DNA from: Punctularia strigosozonata HHB-11173 SS5
Lineage: Eukaryota > Basidiomycota > Agaricomycetes > Corticiales > Punctulariaceae
Length of the DNA stretch: 64,000 nt
Direction of reading: 5' to 3'
NCBI RefSeq assembly: GCF_000264995.1
Contig: NW_006767443.1
Location: 931,355-995,354, forward strand
The position numbers and the translations under genes are program-made. Shown piece by piece: positions 33,776-44,942 of this stretch (the stretch's first letter is position 1; each line of letters opens with the position of its first letter). Under the pieces are notes generated by a model that was not told the origin of the DNA, made no database searches, and worked only from the letters and a program-made list of their open reading frames with translations.

Positions 33776-36700
33776 TCAGCCAATCGCCTTCGAGTCCTTG
33801 CGGCCTTTCGGCGACACCAAACCAAGCACCTTTTCGTATCCAATCCTCGACGCGTGGCCATGCCCGGACCCGGACGCAGCCCCGCTCTCGCTCGACCCCT
33901 GTCCCCTCGCATGCCCGCTCCCCGTCCCAGAATTTGCGGCACCATCGCCTTCCTCCTCCACCAGCCTATCGATCGCGCTCGAATGCCGCTTCGCGCCCTT
34001 CTTGCCCAGCGCGCCGAGGTTTAGCCACGACGCAACCACCGTGCCGATCCTCTCCGGAGACTTGGCCCCGCGGGGCGACTTGCTCTTCCTCCCGGTGGCG
34101 CTCGACCCGCTCCCGCCCGCCGGGCTCTTGGGGTACGTGTACGACGAGCTGTACTCGGACACGCTCGCGCGCCGGACCGACTTGGGTGGTATTCCCTGCG
34201 TCGACGCGTGCTTCGTCACGTCCTCGTGCCCGTCCTCACCGTCCGACATATCTTGCACTGCGGAGCTCGAGGCGTGGTGCAGGAACGAGAACGCGCTCCG
34301 GTGCGGGGGCGGCACGATGTCATGATCTGCAGCAACCGTCATCAACATCTCAGCGCTCTATCCTTGGACAGACGAGATATAAAACGATCGCTCACCGTCC
34401 TGCGTCTTTCCCCTCGCCCTCTCGGCCGCCCCGTTCGCGAGCGGGATGCGGATCGTGGCCTCCACCAGACTCCCGTCCTCGTCCGCCATCGAGCTCATCA
34501 TGCTCGCCTTCGGCGTCCTGTCCCGCTCCATGTCCAAAAAGCTCGCGCGGCCGATCATCGAATTGGCGTCCTCCGCCGGCGCCGCGCCCGGAATCGGCGG
34601 CGTCGGCTTCAGATCCAAAAACGTCGAGCGCTGGCTCTGCGTGCTCTGGTGCTCGGACGGGACGCTCGGCACGGGCGGGAACGCGACCGAGTTGGCCGCC
34701 TCCAGCTGTCCACCGCTAAGCGACGGCTTGGCCGAGTGTCGCCCGCGGCTGCGACTCCGCTGCCTGATCGCGGGCCCGGGCCCGGGGGGCCCGGTGCTCG
34801 TCCGCGGGCTGCGCAGGCCGCTCTTGGTCTTGAGGATGCTCCGCTTGCGCGCGGCGGACACGCGCCGGCTCGCGGACGCGGACGACTTGGCGCTCTCCGC
34901 CGACATCTTGCGCTCGCGCCGGCGGGGCGACATCGCCCCGTCCGGGTCGGAGTAGTCCGACGGCGGCGAGAGGGGCGAGGGGAAGACGGGCGTGGGCAAG
35001 CGGGGCAGGTTCAGCCCTTCTCTTGTCTGCTCGTCCCGCTCGTGGTCCGAGTGAGGGCGCGGGACGGGCGCGATCGCGCGTGGGGCGGACGGGATGTACA
35101 GAGGTGGCGGCGAGGCGGGCGTTGAGATGAATGAACCGAGGGAGAGCGAGCGGTGGTGTCGCGCGAACGCCGAGGGTGCGGCCGCGACTGGGCTGTCGCT
35201 ATCGGGCGGCGGGGAGGGCGCGATCAGGGACGAGGCGCGCGAGGCGGAGGCGGAGACAGAGGGAGGCGTGACGAGACCTGAGAGGAGTTCGGTGGCGGAG
35301 GGCGGGCTCGGGAGCGGCGCTTGCGGCGGCGCTGTGGGGGCCGGGTTTGAAGATGCCGATGGCTGGGCGTCTTCAGCGGCGGTTTCCGCCGCTGGCTCGG
35401 CATGGCTTGGAGAATTCGGAACGCTGCCGCCCAAGCTGGAGCCCGCCACAGAAGGCGGAAGAGGTATAGACGCCGGTAGGGGGCCAAAGGTCTCCGTCCC
35501 CGGCGGCGGACTGGCGGGGTGCGCGAGCAGCATCGCCTTGCTCGCGACGGCCCGCACGCCATTGACGATGCCGATCGTGCCCTCGTCGTAGATATCGCCC
35601 GACAACGGTCCCGTATCGTCTTCATCGACATCCTGGTGCTGGATACCGGTGTCCTCGCTGTCCGAATCGAGCGCAGAGTCGTATTCCGGCGCGTCGTCAT
35701 GTGTCGTAGTTCCGGTCGCGTTCTCCACCTCCGCCGCCTCGATTGGGGTGTGGCCGGGCGCATGTCCTTCGTTGTTCGGTGGCCTGTCCTGTTCCTCCTC
35801 TTCCTCGACCGGATCACGATGCAACGCCGCCCGTGCCGCCAAAGCCTCCTCACTCGGCTCCGGCTCCACCCTTCCAAACGCCATCGTCTGCTCCTCCACC
35901 ATCGTCTTGTTCCCCACCGGACTCCTCCCCTGCAACGGGCTCTCCTCCTCCGCATCCTCCTCCTCCTCCTCCTCAGCATCATCATCTCCATCCTCCCTCT
36001 CCCTCCCTTCGTCGCTCTCCTCCCTCGCCTCGCCACCTACAATATCCGTGTACGCAAACCCCATCTCCTCCACCATCTGCTCGATCCCCCTCCTCCCCTC
36101 TCTCCCATCCACCTCGCGCGCGACCTCCTCCGCCACCCTCCACGCCTCCTCCACCTCGCCCTCCAGATCGGCGACCCTCCTCTGCGCGCGCTCGAGCTGC
36201 CGGCTCCTCTTCGCATACGACGCGTTCAGCTTGCGCAGCGCGATCGCGAGCGCCGACGAATGGTGCACGTGCTGCGCCGCGCGCAGCGTATGCAGCGCGT
36301 GGGCGTGGGCGAGCAGCGCCGCCGCGAGCGCATCCAGCTCGGCGCACAGCGCCGCGAGGTCGAGCGTCAGCTTGCCCAGCACGTTCTCCTCCGGCTCCTC
36401 CCCCCCGCCCGCCCCGCCGTTCCCACCGCCGCCGCCGCTCGCGAGCGCGCACAGCCCCTGCAACACCATCCTCCTCCTCTGCGCCAGGAACCGGTACCGC
36501 GCCTGCGCCTCGCGCGCCGCGGCCTCGACCCTCCGCGCCTCGCGCGCGCTCGCGCCGTCGTCCCCGCCTTCGGCGTCGTCGAGGCAGTCGAGCGGGAGGA
36601 TGCGGAGCGCGTCTTCGTGCGCGGATTGCCGGATCGCGCGGGCGACGATGGCCTGGAGCTGCGGGGAGGTGAACGTCCATTGGGCGGCGTGGAGGGTGAG

Positions 36701-37537
36701 GCCTTTGTAGGGCGGGGAGGCGGGCGTGGGCGGAGGAGCGAAGGAGAGCGGCGCGGCGGGTGGGAGGAGGACGAGGGACGGTTTGGGGGTCGGCGCCGGG
36801 GTGGGCTTGTGCGTCGAGGTCGGGTGCGAGGGCACGGGGGAGGGCGGGGGAGACGGGACGAGGGCCTGGACGCCGACGTCGACTTTTGTGATGGACGGGG
36901 GGGAAGCGGAGGGTATGGGTGGGGGCGAAGGGGGTAAGGAGGAGGACGCGGCGGTTTGCACGCCGGTGTCGACGGTGTCCAGAGGCTCGCGGAAGGGGAA
37001 GGGGAAGGGCGACGGCGAGCCGCGCTGCACCTGAGTCTGGGATTGCGTGCGCGAGAGCGGTAGTTGTGGGTGGGGCGGCGGCGGCGGCGTGGCAGGATAA
37101 GCAGGTGCAGGTGTGTCCGGCACCGGGACCGGGAAAGGGACGCCTGTCGTCGGGCTCCGGAAGGGCAGCACCGTCGGCGAGTCCGCCACGGCCGTGGCGA
37201 GCGCGGGCTCGTACGCTGGTTCAGGCGCGTCCGGGGGCGGGGACAGCAGTTCGTCCGGGATGCCCTCGACGTACCCCGCGCCGTTATATACGAAGCCGGC
37301 GCTGTACGTGGGGGCGCTCGACTGCTGGGCCGAGGAGGAAGGGTTGAGGTTATCGGAAGAGCTGGAGGCGGTTAAGGGCGGGGGCGGGACGTCGACGACG
37401 AGCGGCTGGGTGCGCGCGGTCAACGGGCGCGGGACGCGGGGACCGTGCAACCGCGAGCGCGTGCGTAGGCTGCCAGAGCGAGTCATGGGTGTGGGCGTGG
37501 TGGATGTCACTGCCGGCGGTGACGGGGACGGGTCCAT
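33776..37537 (-). CDS. Large Pro/Ser-rich, partly coiled-coil protein, function unknown
   Basis: Two exons: 37537-34396 and 34326-33776 (1230 aa), joined by a 69-nt intron. The N-terminal third is Pro/Ser/Thr-rich. The middle (about 290-490) has helix-forming, likely coiled-coil segments (LAALCAELDALAAALLA, RKLNASYAKRSRQLERAQRR) followed by a Glu/Asp run. Long disordered Pro/Ser stretches follow, and the C-terminus has Ser/Arg/Lys blocks (SPRRRERKMSAESAKS, KSKSPRGAKSPERIG) rich in possible phosphosites. No catalytic domain is seen. Similar large disordered coiled-coil proteins of agaricomycetes are often scaffolds, but that is a guess from composition. Very high GC creates long open frames on the opposite strand that are not genes. 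Confidence 0.82.
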
Positions 37538-38292
37538 CGTCGTCGTGCGCGGCGTCGTCGCCCTTTTGAAGAGGTGGCGGTCAGGACGACTGCCAGAGAG
37601 ATCGCAGCGCTAACAATGGCGCGGGGCGCTGTGCCGAGACTGCGTTCGATGAATCAGGCGTTCGGCACGGAATGCGGTCCATGGAAGGCGGACGACGTAC
37701 GTGGCGGTGACGGGGCACTCGACGTCCAGGAGACCGTTGCGGGCGTCTTGGACGAGCTGTGTGCGCGCCGGCGACGACGGCGACGACGGCGACGACGATG
37801 GCGAAGGCACAAGGGGCGCTCGTCACGTGCACTGAGTACATATATGAATTGATTGATTCATCCAGTCTTTCGGGCAAAAGGTTCCGCGTCGAAGGGATGT
37901 CATTCTTTCGGCTCCCGTCGGAACCTGGGAACGCTTTATTCGGACACTGATCGTATTTCTGATACAGCGAGACACGTCTTCTGGTATCGTGATGGTAGGA
38001 CACGGGTGCAGATATATGCATTGCACGGTACATCGGGGTTAGTGGCGGGCTTGACTGCATGGTAATGTTCACCGACAGACGCGACACGTATACGTATGTT
38101 TCTATGAAGAGTAAAAGACCAGAACACGATAGGGGCGCGGGACAGCATTTGTCACCTATTCACCCGTGTGTAGACGTGGTACATGCGTTGGGTTACATCT
38201 GAACTGCTTCTCATGTTTACCATCGACATCAGGAGCCCGTCTTGGAGAGCTTCATTCGCGGAATGCTGAGATCCGGGTATTCAGCATCATCA
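37538..38292. other. Spacer with a GCGACGACG triplication
   Basis: 755 bp between two divergent genes. Three copies of GCGACGACG lie at 37771-37798. No gene or RNA is recognised. The lower-GC part after 37830 is probably promoter DNA for the CK1-like relic. Confidence 0.5.
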
Positions 38293-39619
38293 ATGGCAAA
38301 CCGAGACACTCAGATATGCCGCTTTCGCCTCCCGTACAAGCCTGCGCTTGGGCATGGCGCCTACGTGAGTCGAAGGAAAACTTCATACACAAGACATCGC
38401 TGACATCGTGTGTAAGTACAGAGCCGAGTCTATCAGGCCTTAGACGAGAGCGATCAGAAAGTCATCGCTCTCAAGACATCGCGCGCTTCACTACGGGTCC
38501 GAAGGCCCTTGCTACGGCACGAAAGTCGAATCCTGCAAGCGCTTCGAGGACATATGTCGATTCCAGAGGTTTACGCTTACGGACACCTGCCGCACTTCGA
38601 ATATCTGGCGATGGAGCTCCTCGGACCCAGTCTGAAAGGTCTACACCCTGCGCCTTTTGGTTCTCCTGTGAAAACGTACGCCCGCGTCATGGAACAAATG
38701 GTAACTTGCATCCGAGTGTCGGAGAATATGCCGAAGCAGTGATTTCGCAGCTCTCCGCTCTCCAACACGTCCATTCTTTTGGGATCGTCCATCGGGACGT
38801 CAAGCCTGCCAATATTCTCAGCTTCTTAGAGGATTCGGCCGCGGCTCAAGCTCATCGATTTCGATATTGCCAAGCCCTTTCAGCGTGCTTGTCCACCGGT
38901 CAAGTACGACCCGATAAGCGAGAAACGAGGGATCGTCGGTACCTTCCAGTGGGCCAGTTTAAATTCTCATAAGGGCGTCGCTGGGTTCTTTTTTCGATCG
39001 CATGCGATAACTTCACTCAACTGGAGTCACCGGTCGTCGGAACGATATCGTCTAGACCTCTCACGTAGGGACGACCTCGAGTCTTTGGCATACGTGGGAC
39101 TCTATCTCGGCCGCGGAGATCTACCTTGGCGATCGGACTGGACGAGAGCTTACCTCGACGAGGGGCAAATACATGCCATGATACGAATTCAAGCTGCGAA
39201 GGAAGCTTGCACAGGTGTTTTACTCACACGGGCCGGAATTCCCGACGTTGGCAACTTCCTGGACTCTCGATTTCAGCGACGCCCCCGATTACACAACATG
39301 GAGGGAGCGTTTTCTAGGCCTCGCGAAGCAACGCGGGCACGATTCAGCAAGTGACCCTCTTGAGTGGACGCCTCGAGACGTGGAGCTAGCGAAGGGCGTC
39401 GTGCCTACGGATAACACGCCTCCGGGCGAAAACGATGATCCGGAGTATGATCCTGACGAGGTTGTCGATGATTACCCCGACAGTTATGTTGGTTTCGGGG
39501 AATGGGACGACAGACAATACGAGCGAGACCGAGACGTGACGTTGCCTGAAGGGCTTAATGCAACTCAACTGGACGCTAGCCTACCCACCGTAGTAGAAGT
39601 CGTTCAAACGACCGCCTAA
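38293..39619 (+). pseudogene. CK1-like protein kinase, frameshifted
   Basis: Exon-like blocks: 38293-38364, 38422-38675, 38717 onward. The protein follows casein-kinase-1 order: LGHGAY (Gly loop), VIALKTSR (Lys), RILQALRGH, SIPEVYAYG, FEYLAMELLGPSLKGL, VKTVGEYAEAVISQL, FGIVHRDVKPANIL, LKLIDFDIAKPF, GTFQWASLNSHKG, SRRDDLESLAYV and GRGDLPW. All catalytic motifs are present, but the frame changes twice without room for an intron: once between ANILSFLEDS and RLKLIDFD near 38840, and once near 39210, after which an acidic C-terminal tail reads to 39619. Two shifts make a genuine pseudogene more likely than a single sequencing error, though resequencing could overturn this. Confidence 0.75.
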
Positions 39620-40090
39620 CTATAGGTCTATTATGATAATGCCTGGAGCGATACGCTTGTGCTGATCCACAATGCTAGGACGTCGTGCTGCAAGTGGCCC
39701 TCAATTTCCACAACAAGTTGTAATCCAGGCACGTTAGGGACTCGATGCGCATTCACGAAAGCGTGACCGAGTGGCACTGTCCACCCCAGAGTCAGTGATA
39801 TGGACAACCAGGTGCTCCGGTGCAGTCGCATGCACGGTGACATTGCGAGCCTCAGCGACTAAAGCGAAGACTTGGATGCTTGCATTCCCGGGCTCGAACT
39901 CGTAGCAGAATAAGTCCCACGCACATATCAGAAACAGATATGATTCCTCAGGCTGGATTTCGTTCTGTATGATAGATATAGTCGCTTCTCGCCTTCATCG
40001 TCGCCCGTGTTTCAGTTAAGTCGCCCACGATCGATAGTCCGCATGCAGTGTAGTGCTCGTCGACGGTATGGAATTCTCGTTCACCGCCCC
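39620..40090. other. Convergent spacer
   Basis: 471 bp between the 3' ends of the CK1-like relic and pseudokinase B. Nothing recognised. Confidence 0.5.
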
Positions 40091-41641
40091 TCAAAACCCG
40101 TTTTCTCCCAATAACACATAATGATACATCTTAAAGCAGTATATGATGAGCCTCCAGTACGAGATCGTCTCGGAACAGCTCCTCTGCAGTCTACTCGCAA
40201 CATTGACGTTTTGTCTGAGGCGAACACCACATCGTAGCCCAATGGTAGTAATGCGCTTGAAATCGTTCTCATCGATAGACTTGATGGCAGTCTTCGGCAT
40301 CGGGATTGGCGGAGTGGATGTTGCCGTAAAGAAAAGCCGACGTTTCCAATATCCGATAGCGCGATAGACCCTCACAAGCGAATGGTCGCTCTTGTAGACC
40401 GCGGGCGAACGAAGCTGCGAGGAGCTCATGCCTTTGATCAACGCATCAAGGCGGTGAATCGCGTCCTCCATTTGTGGACGGTGAACATGACTGTTGAGTG
40501 TCATTTCTTCCGCCAGTGGGCGGAGAAAGTCGAAGTCCTTGAACACCTGGAAACCGTGTTGACGTTCAGTCATATGTGCGCAATGAAGCGACCCCACATG
40601 GAGGCACTCACGTCGATGATGTCTTTCTTGACCCAGTCTGCGAGCGAGTATACGTCCTCGGCAAATGGAAAGTACGTGCTACATCCATCCTGTTGGACCT
40701 CAAAAACGGCGCCGTCGACACCATCAATCGAAGCAGCGGTCGCACCGTGTCGGGTGGAGTAGATTAGCGACGTAGGAGATATCTCGAGGTAGTATCTAGG
40801 TGAGCATTGGGTGCGCGTGTAATGCTTGGCGACTCCATAGATATCCCAGTCACTCGGCACTGTATGGTTGGAAGGATGAAATCCGTCGGGATACATGTCC
40901 CAAGGATCTAGCTTGATATTGTTCCTTACGGTGCTGCTGGGAGCGAAGGGGAGTTATGGATCACCGAAACTGAGTATAGCATAAGCTTGCGACTTACCAA
41001 TATGCTATTCCGTGAGTATGCATAAAGTTCATGCCCTATAGTGCGAGCTGTGACATGATTGTACACAAGAATTGGAAGGACTCGATACCTCAAAGATTTG
41101 CTGGATCACGGAGACGACTTCGCCCACAGTGTCAAAACGAGGATCGTCCCAATCACGCAGCAGTGGCGTGATGACAATCCGCAGATCTTCCTCCTCACCA
41201 GGGACATTGAGAATCTCGAACGTCGGCATACAGTGGTTCTGAGGGTCGGTGGCGAGCGCATCTTCGTCGAGTTTGTACAAAAGTTTTTCTTCTTCGATGT
41301 ATTCGCGAAGGTGAATAAGTTTCAACTTCACGGCGATACCGTCCTCCATGCGAACGGCGTCCATATTACAAGCATCCTGTGAGGGGATCTTGTTCAATTC
41401 GCTGAATTACGTTGATGGATGGGAAACCAACAGCCCCATCAATCCAGAAATCTTCTTGTTCGTAATCGACCAAGTCATCCCTGATTATCCATGATGGAAT
41501 CCAGTCCGGATGATATCGAGCACGTAGACAATATCCACAGCTCTTTAGCCAGTTGTAATGGTCGCGCCAGAAATATTCCCATGAGACAAGATCGCTGTCA
41601 AAAGCATGAAGGTAAGCGCAAGGGTCGAGTATATCCGCCAT
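40091..41641 (-). CDS. Agaricomycete kinase-like protein without catalytic residues (pseudokinase B)
   Basis: Exons: 41641-41411, 41376-41089, 41035-40998, 40936-40612, 40546-40091 (445 aa). The first intron would be only 34 nt; a donor at GTTGGT would make it 58 nt and drop seven residues. Family landmarks in order: WLKSCGYCLRARYHPDWIPS, NHCMPTFEILNVP, VVSVIQQIFEGMNFMHTHGI, DMYPDGFHPS, YTRTQCSPRYYLEISP, EDVYSLADWV, and DFDFLRPLAEEM. In catalytic members of this kinase-like family the GMNFMH helix is followed by HRD..N; here it reads AYCSTVRNNI, and the DFG strand is absent. The C-terminus ends in a hydrophobic segment (YWRLIIYCFKMYHYVLL). Exons 2, 3 and 5 have the same lengths as in pseudokinase C, which lies head-to-head. 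Confidence 0.78.
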
Positions 41642-42416
41642 CGTAGGTAGTAGCGAGTCAGGACGCTTTTTCCTTGCTTTATGTACTCGAGGCGCGAGCG
41701 ACAGCAACACGACACGTTATTGAGACTCATAAACTCGAGGGGATTGTCTGGCGGGATAATCACAGACATTACTCCATGTGGTATCATTCCAGTGACAAGA
41801 ATCTTTTGTCTAAGATCTCTTTGGCCGTGTGCAGCTGTTTTTACCGGGGTGTGCTGGAAGTATGACCAGCAACCCGATTCATGCGAGCAATCCTATGCGG
41901 TCCGCGAAACAATTGACCCATGTCGCGCAATTCAGCATAACCCTACATAGCCAGAGGAAAGTAGAGCGGCACCTCCCGTGTGCTGGCATTGTGTTGGTCT
42001 GGGAGGAAGTAAGCTCATGGACAACTTGGCGACTCCAGAGCCTCCGGGGCTGGACACGAGCCTACGTAATCACTCCGGCGCTATGTAAGCGCTGGGTGCT
42101 GTACAACAGTGTACAACTCGCTTTTGTCACTAGGTCTCCGTTTCTCTGCAGCATTGGCCTCGGCGCATCGACTCGCCATGAACAGCGTCAACCGCCTTAG
42201 AGCGATTGTGCCACTCCGTGTGGCTTTTGAACTTCGTCTCTGTGATCGCGGAAGATAATACGATCACAAAGAGAACAGGATAAGTAGACGAAAAACATGT
42301 CCAGCACCACCTTAGTACTTTTGTTCGTGCCTCATTCCTGTCCCTCCGTCCAGTGGAACTTAAAGTGCAGACAGGTACGCTCCGATGCATCACTTACCTT
42401 GCGACTTTAGCGCACC
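41642..42416. promoter_or_regulatory. Shared region between head-to-head pseudokinases B and C
   Basis: 775 bp between two divergent start codons of paralogous genes, so a bidirectional control region is likely. No clear TATA box close to either ATG. Short frames here have no coding character. Confidence 0.45.
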
Positions 42417-44206
42417 ATGTCTGAAGAAAAGCAACTCGTACTTCGAGGGACGCGTGAAGTGGTCGTACACGACCAGCACTCTCGCGCGGTGTCTGTGGAA
42501 AAACAAGACGTGGATCGCGGGGAGCGTGAGCTGGTCGTACACAAGCGGCGTTTGCGGGCGGCGTTTGCGGGCGAGCGACGCGTGGATCGAAAGGGCGGCG
42601 AGCTGGACGAATTCGAGCAGCGCTGGCGCGATCGCTACGACTGGCTACTGGGGTACGGATACCGCCTGCCCGACCGGTTCAGACCGGGCTGGGTCCCGTC
42701 TTGGAAGGGAAAGGGCGAAGATGTCCCTTATTGGGATCAGGAGGACGGTGCACTCTACAACATAGTAAGTCTTTGCGTGCTGCGAACGCCCGGATGATCT
42801 GAACGCGACCCCCGTATTCCTTGCTACCTAGAGCTCTATCACCAAAATGTTCGCCGTTCGCGTCGCAGACGGCGCCGACATCTTGTTGACGCGCATTTGC
42901 GCCCCCGCGCCCTCACACCAAGTGTCAATCATTCGCACACTTGGTCGAGAGCCGCTCGCCTGCGACCGTCGCAACCACTGCGTGCCCGTATATGAGGTTC
43001 TCGCCGCCTCCGGAGAGAAAAACACGGTCTTCATCGTTTCCCCGGTGCTTCGCGAGTGGAATGACCCTTCCTTTGACACCGTCGGAGAAATTGTGTCCAT
43101 GATTATGCAGATCTTCGAGGCAAGTCGTTGGTCCCAGATCATCCGAGAATGTTCTCCAGAAAAAGCTCACGTCGTTGGATCACCAGGGCTTGCACTTTCT
43201 GCACATGCACAGGATAGCGTATCGGTACGTCACGTACGTTTATGAGCGATCGTCGACCCCGCTCAACTTGGCCTTCAACTCGCAGCGCAAACATCATGAG
43301 GAAGGCCATGTTGGATCCGAGGGATATGTATCCCGAGGGGTTCCACCCCATCAGCCCCAAGCGCGCGAGAGACTGGAACCCCGAGGCATACGCGAAGCGC
43401 TACACGCGCACGCAACGCCCGCCCCGGTACTATTTTGCCTCGTCCCGGGCGTCGCGGATTTACCCTCGCGGGATCCCCCCGAGAGTGCCTCGTTACGATC
43501 TTGACGATGTGCACTTAGCAGCTCCCGAGATTGAGGTTCCCATGCAGATACGCGAATTGATTCGTCGACATCCGCAGCTCCGATCGAACCCGGCCTTCAT
43601 GGCCCGCGCTGTGTACTACGACCCCTTCCCCGCGGACGTCTACGGCCTTGCATCTGGAATTCGCGAACACATAGTCTATGTGAGCCATGGCTTACTTTGT
43701 ACTACCCTGAGTTGTAGGACCAATAAACCGAACCCGACCTTTGATCCCAGGTATACAAAGGCTTCAAGTTCTTGCGTCCGCTTCTGGAGGACATGACGCG
43801 CATCAATCCCAGAGAGCGGCCGACCATGAACGAGGTGATTCCCCGGCTCCACGCGATTTTGAGAGGACTGGGACCGGAACTGCGCTCGCGCGTGGTAAAG
43901 TACGACGAGCACCCCGCCGTAGGCTACTATCGCGCGATCTGGCACTGGCAGCGCCGGCTGGTCTACGTATTGACCTCCACCCCGGCGATCCCGATCCCGA
44001 AGCCCGCACCAGTCACGATCCTGAAGGTCATCCGCCACAAACTGATCTCGGACGGTACAGATTCGTTGGTCGAAACCGAACAGGGAGACGCACTTGTTCA
44101 GGCTACTCAGAACACCGCTGGCATCATCTACACTGTAGTTTCATGGTGGCGCTCGTTCACCTGGTTCTTCCGCAGTTTGCATTTAATGCTAATGGATGAC
44201 GATTGA
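42417..44206 (+). CDS. Agaricomycete kinase-like protein without catalytic residues (pseudokinase C)
   Basis: Exons: 42417-42764, 42832-43119, 43187-43224, 43286-43679, 43751-44206 (507 aa). The N-terminus is highly charged (repeated VxHxQ/VxKxR strands). Then WLLGYGYRLPDRFRPGWVPS, MFAVRVADGADILLTRI (Thr where the ATP-binding Lys is expected), NHCVPVYEVL, GLHFLHMHRIAYRANIMR, MYPEGFHPISP, YYFASSRASRIYP and RERPTMNEVIPRLHAIL. HRD has become a YRA-type sequence and DFG is SRAS, so ATP-dependent catalysis is unlikely. The end is hydrophobic and aromatic (AGIIYTVVSWWRSFTWFFRS), possibly a membrane tail. Intron 2 is GC-AG (GCAAGT at 43120), deduced because the paralogue has a normal GT at the same place. 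Orthologues with catalytic residues are known in agaricomycetes. Confidence 0.8.
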
Positions 44207-44942
44207 GGTTATTTGGATCTACGATCAACGTGAAATAACTCGACGCAGGTTCCTAAACGACTTCTTTTCCTCTTTCCTTTCAATGTACTTAATCCGACAA
44301 ACGTCGATCGAGGAGTATGCGCATGCGCACGTGATCAGCAATATAATCACATACAATTCGGTTCAGACCGTCCGAGACTGAGGCTTTGCTAGATTGCATC
44401 CCCCATGACCTACTCGAAGTATACTCCTTCGACAGGCACGCATGGTTCTTCTCTTCTCCTCCATGCTAAACCGTTTACTCCGCCTGCCACGGGATTGCCT
44501 CATTGCTATGCGACGCACGTTCTCGCGCCCCGCACGTCAACCAGCCTTTCAATTGGCCAGCAGGATGCTGCTATAGATAACGTTGATCGGCCTCACGCTC
44601 GCTCCCTCGCCAGCACTACCGCCGAGGGCTTCCCTCCAGCGCGCCATAAGCACCTGTACGACCATGGGCAAACGTTCTCGAGGCAACGACGGCCGTGGAC
44701 GTCGCATGGCATCGCCTGGTCCATAAGCTGCTTGGACTTGATTGCCGACACGCGGAGGCGGGCTTATTTATCGACCGCATCTGTTCTTCTTCAGAGACGG
44801 TGCCATGCTTCTCACCGGGATCCAGCTACCGGCTTAATTGCGTATACTAAGTGTGCCCCATATATAGCTGGTGCAGCAGCGGAGGACGACCTCAGCGAGC
44901 TCCGGATTGCTCTCCCTCCCCTCTCGAGCCCTTTGTAGCGCC
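44207..44942. other. Upstream region of lipase 2
   Basis: 736 bp with the lipase 2 TATA box near the end. A long plus-strand frame at 44405-44938 has random composition and is not called. Confidence 0.5.
44861..44867 (+). promoter_or_regulatory. TATA box of lipase 2
   Basis: TATATAG, 82 bp before the ATG. Confidence 0.65.

Noticed and set aside
35519-36937. 472-codon plus-strand open frame opposite the large Pro/Ser-rich protein
   Set aside because: Composition (Arg/His/Leu/Pro-rich) and phase show it is a shadow of the GC-rich minus-strand gene.
44405-44938. 178-codon plus-strand frame before lipase 2
   Set aside because: Random-like composition and it covers the lipase TATA box; no homology recognised.
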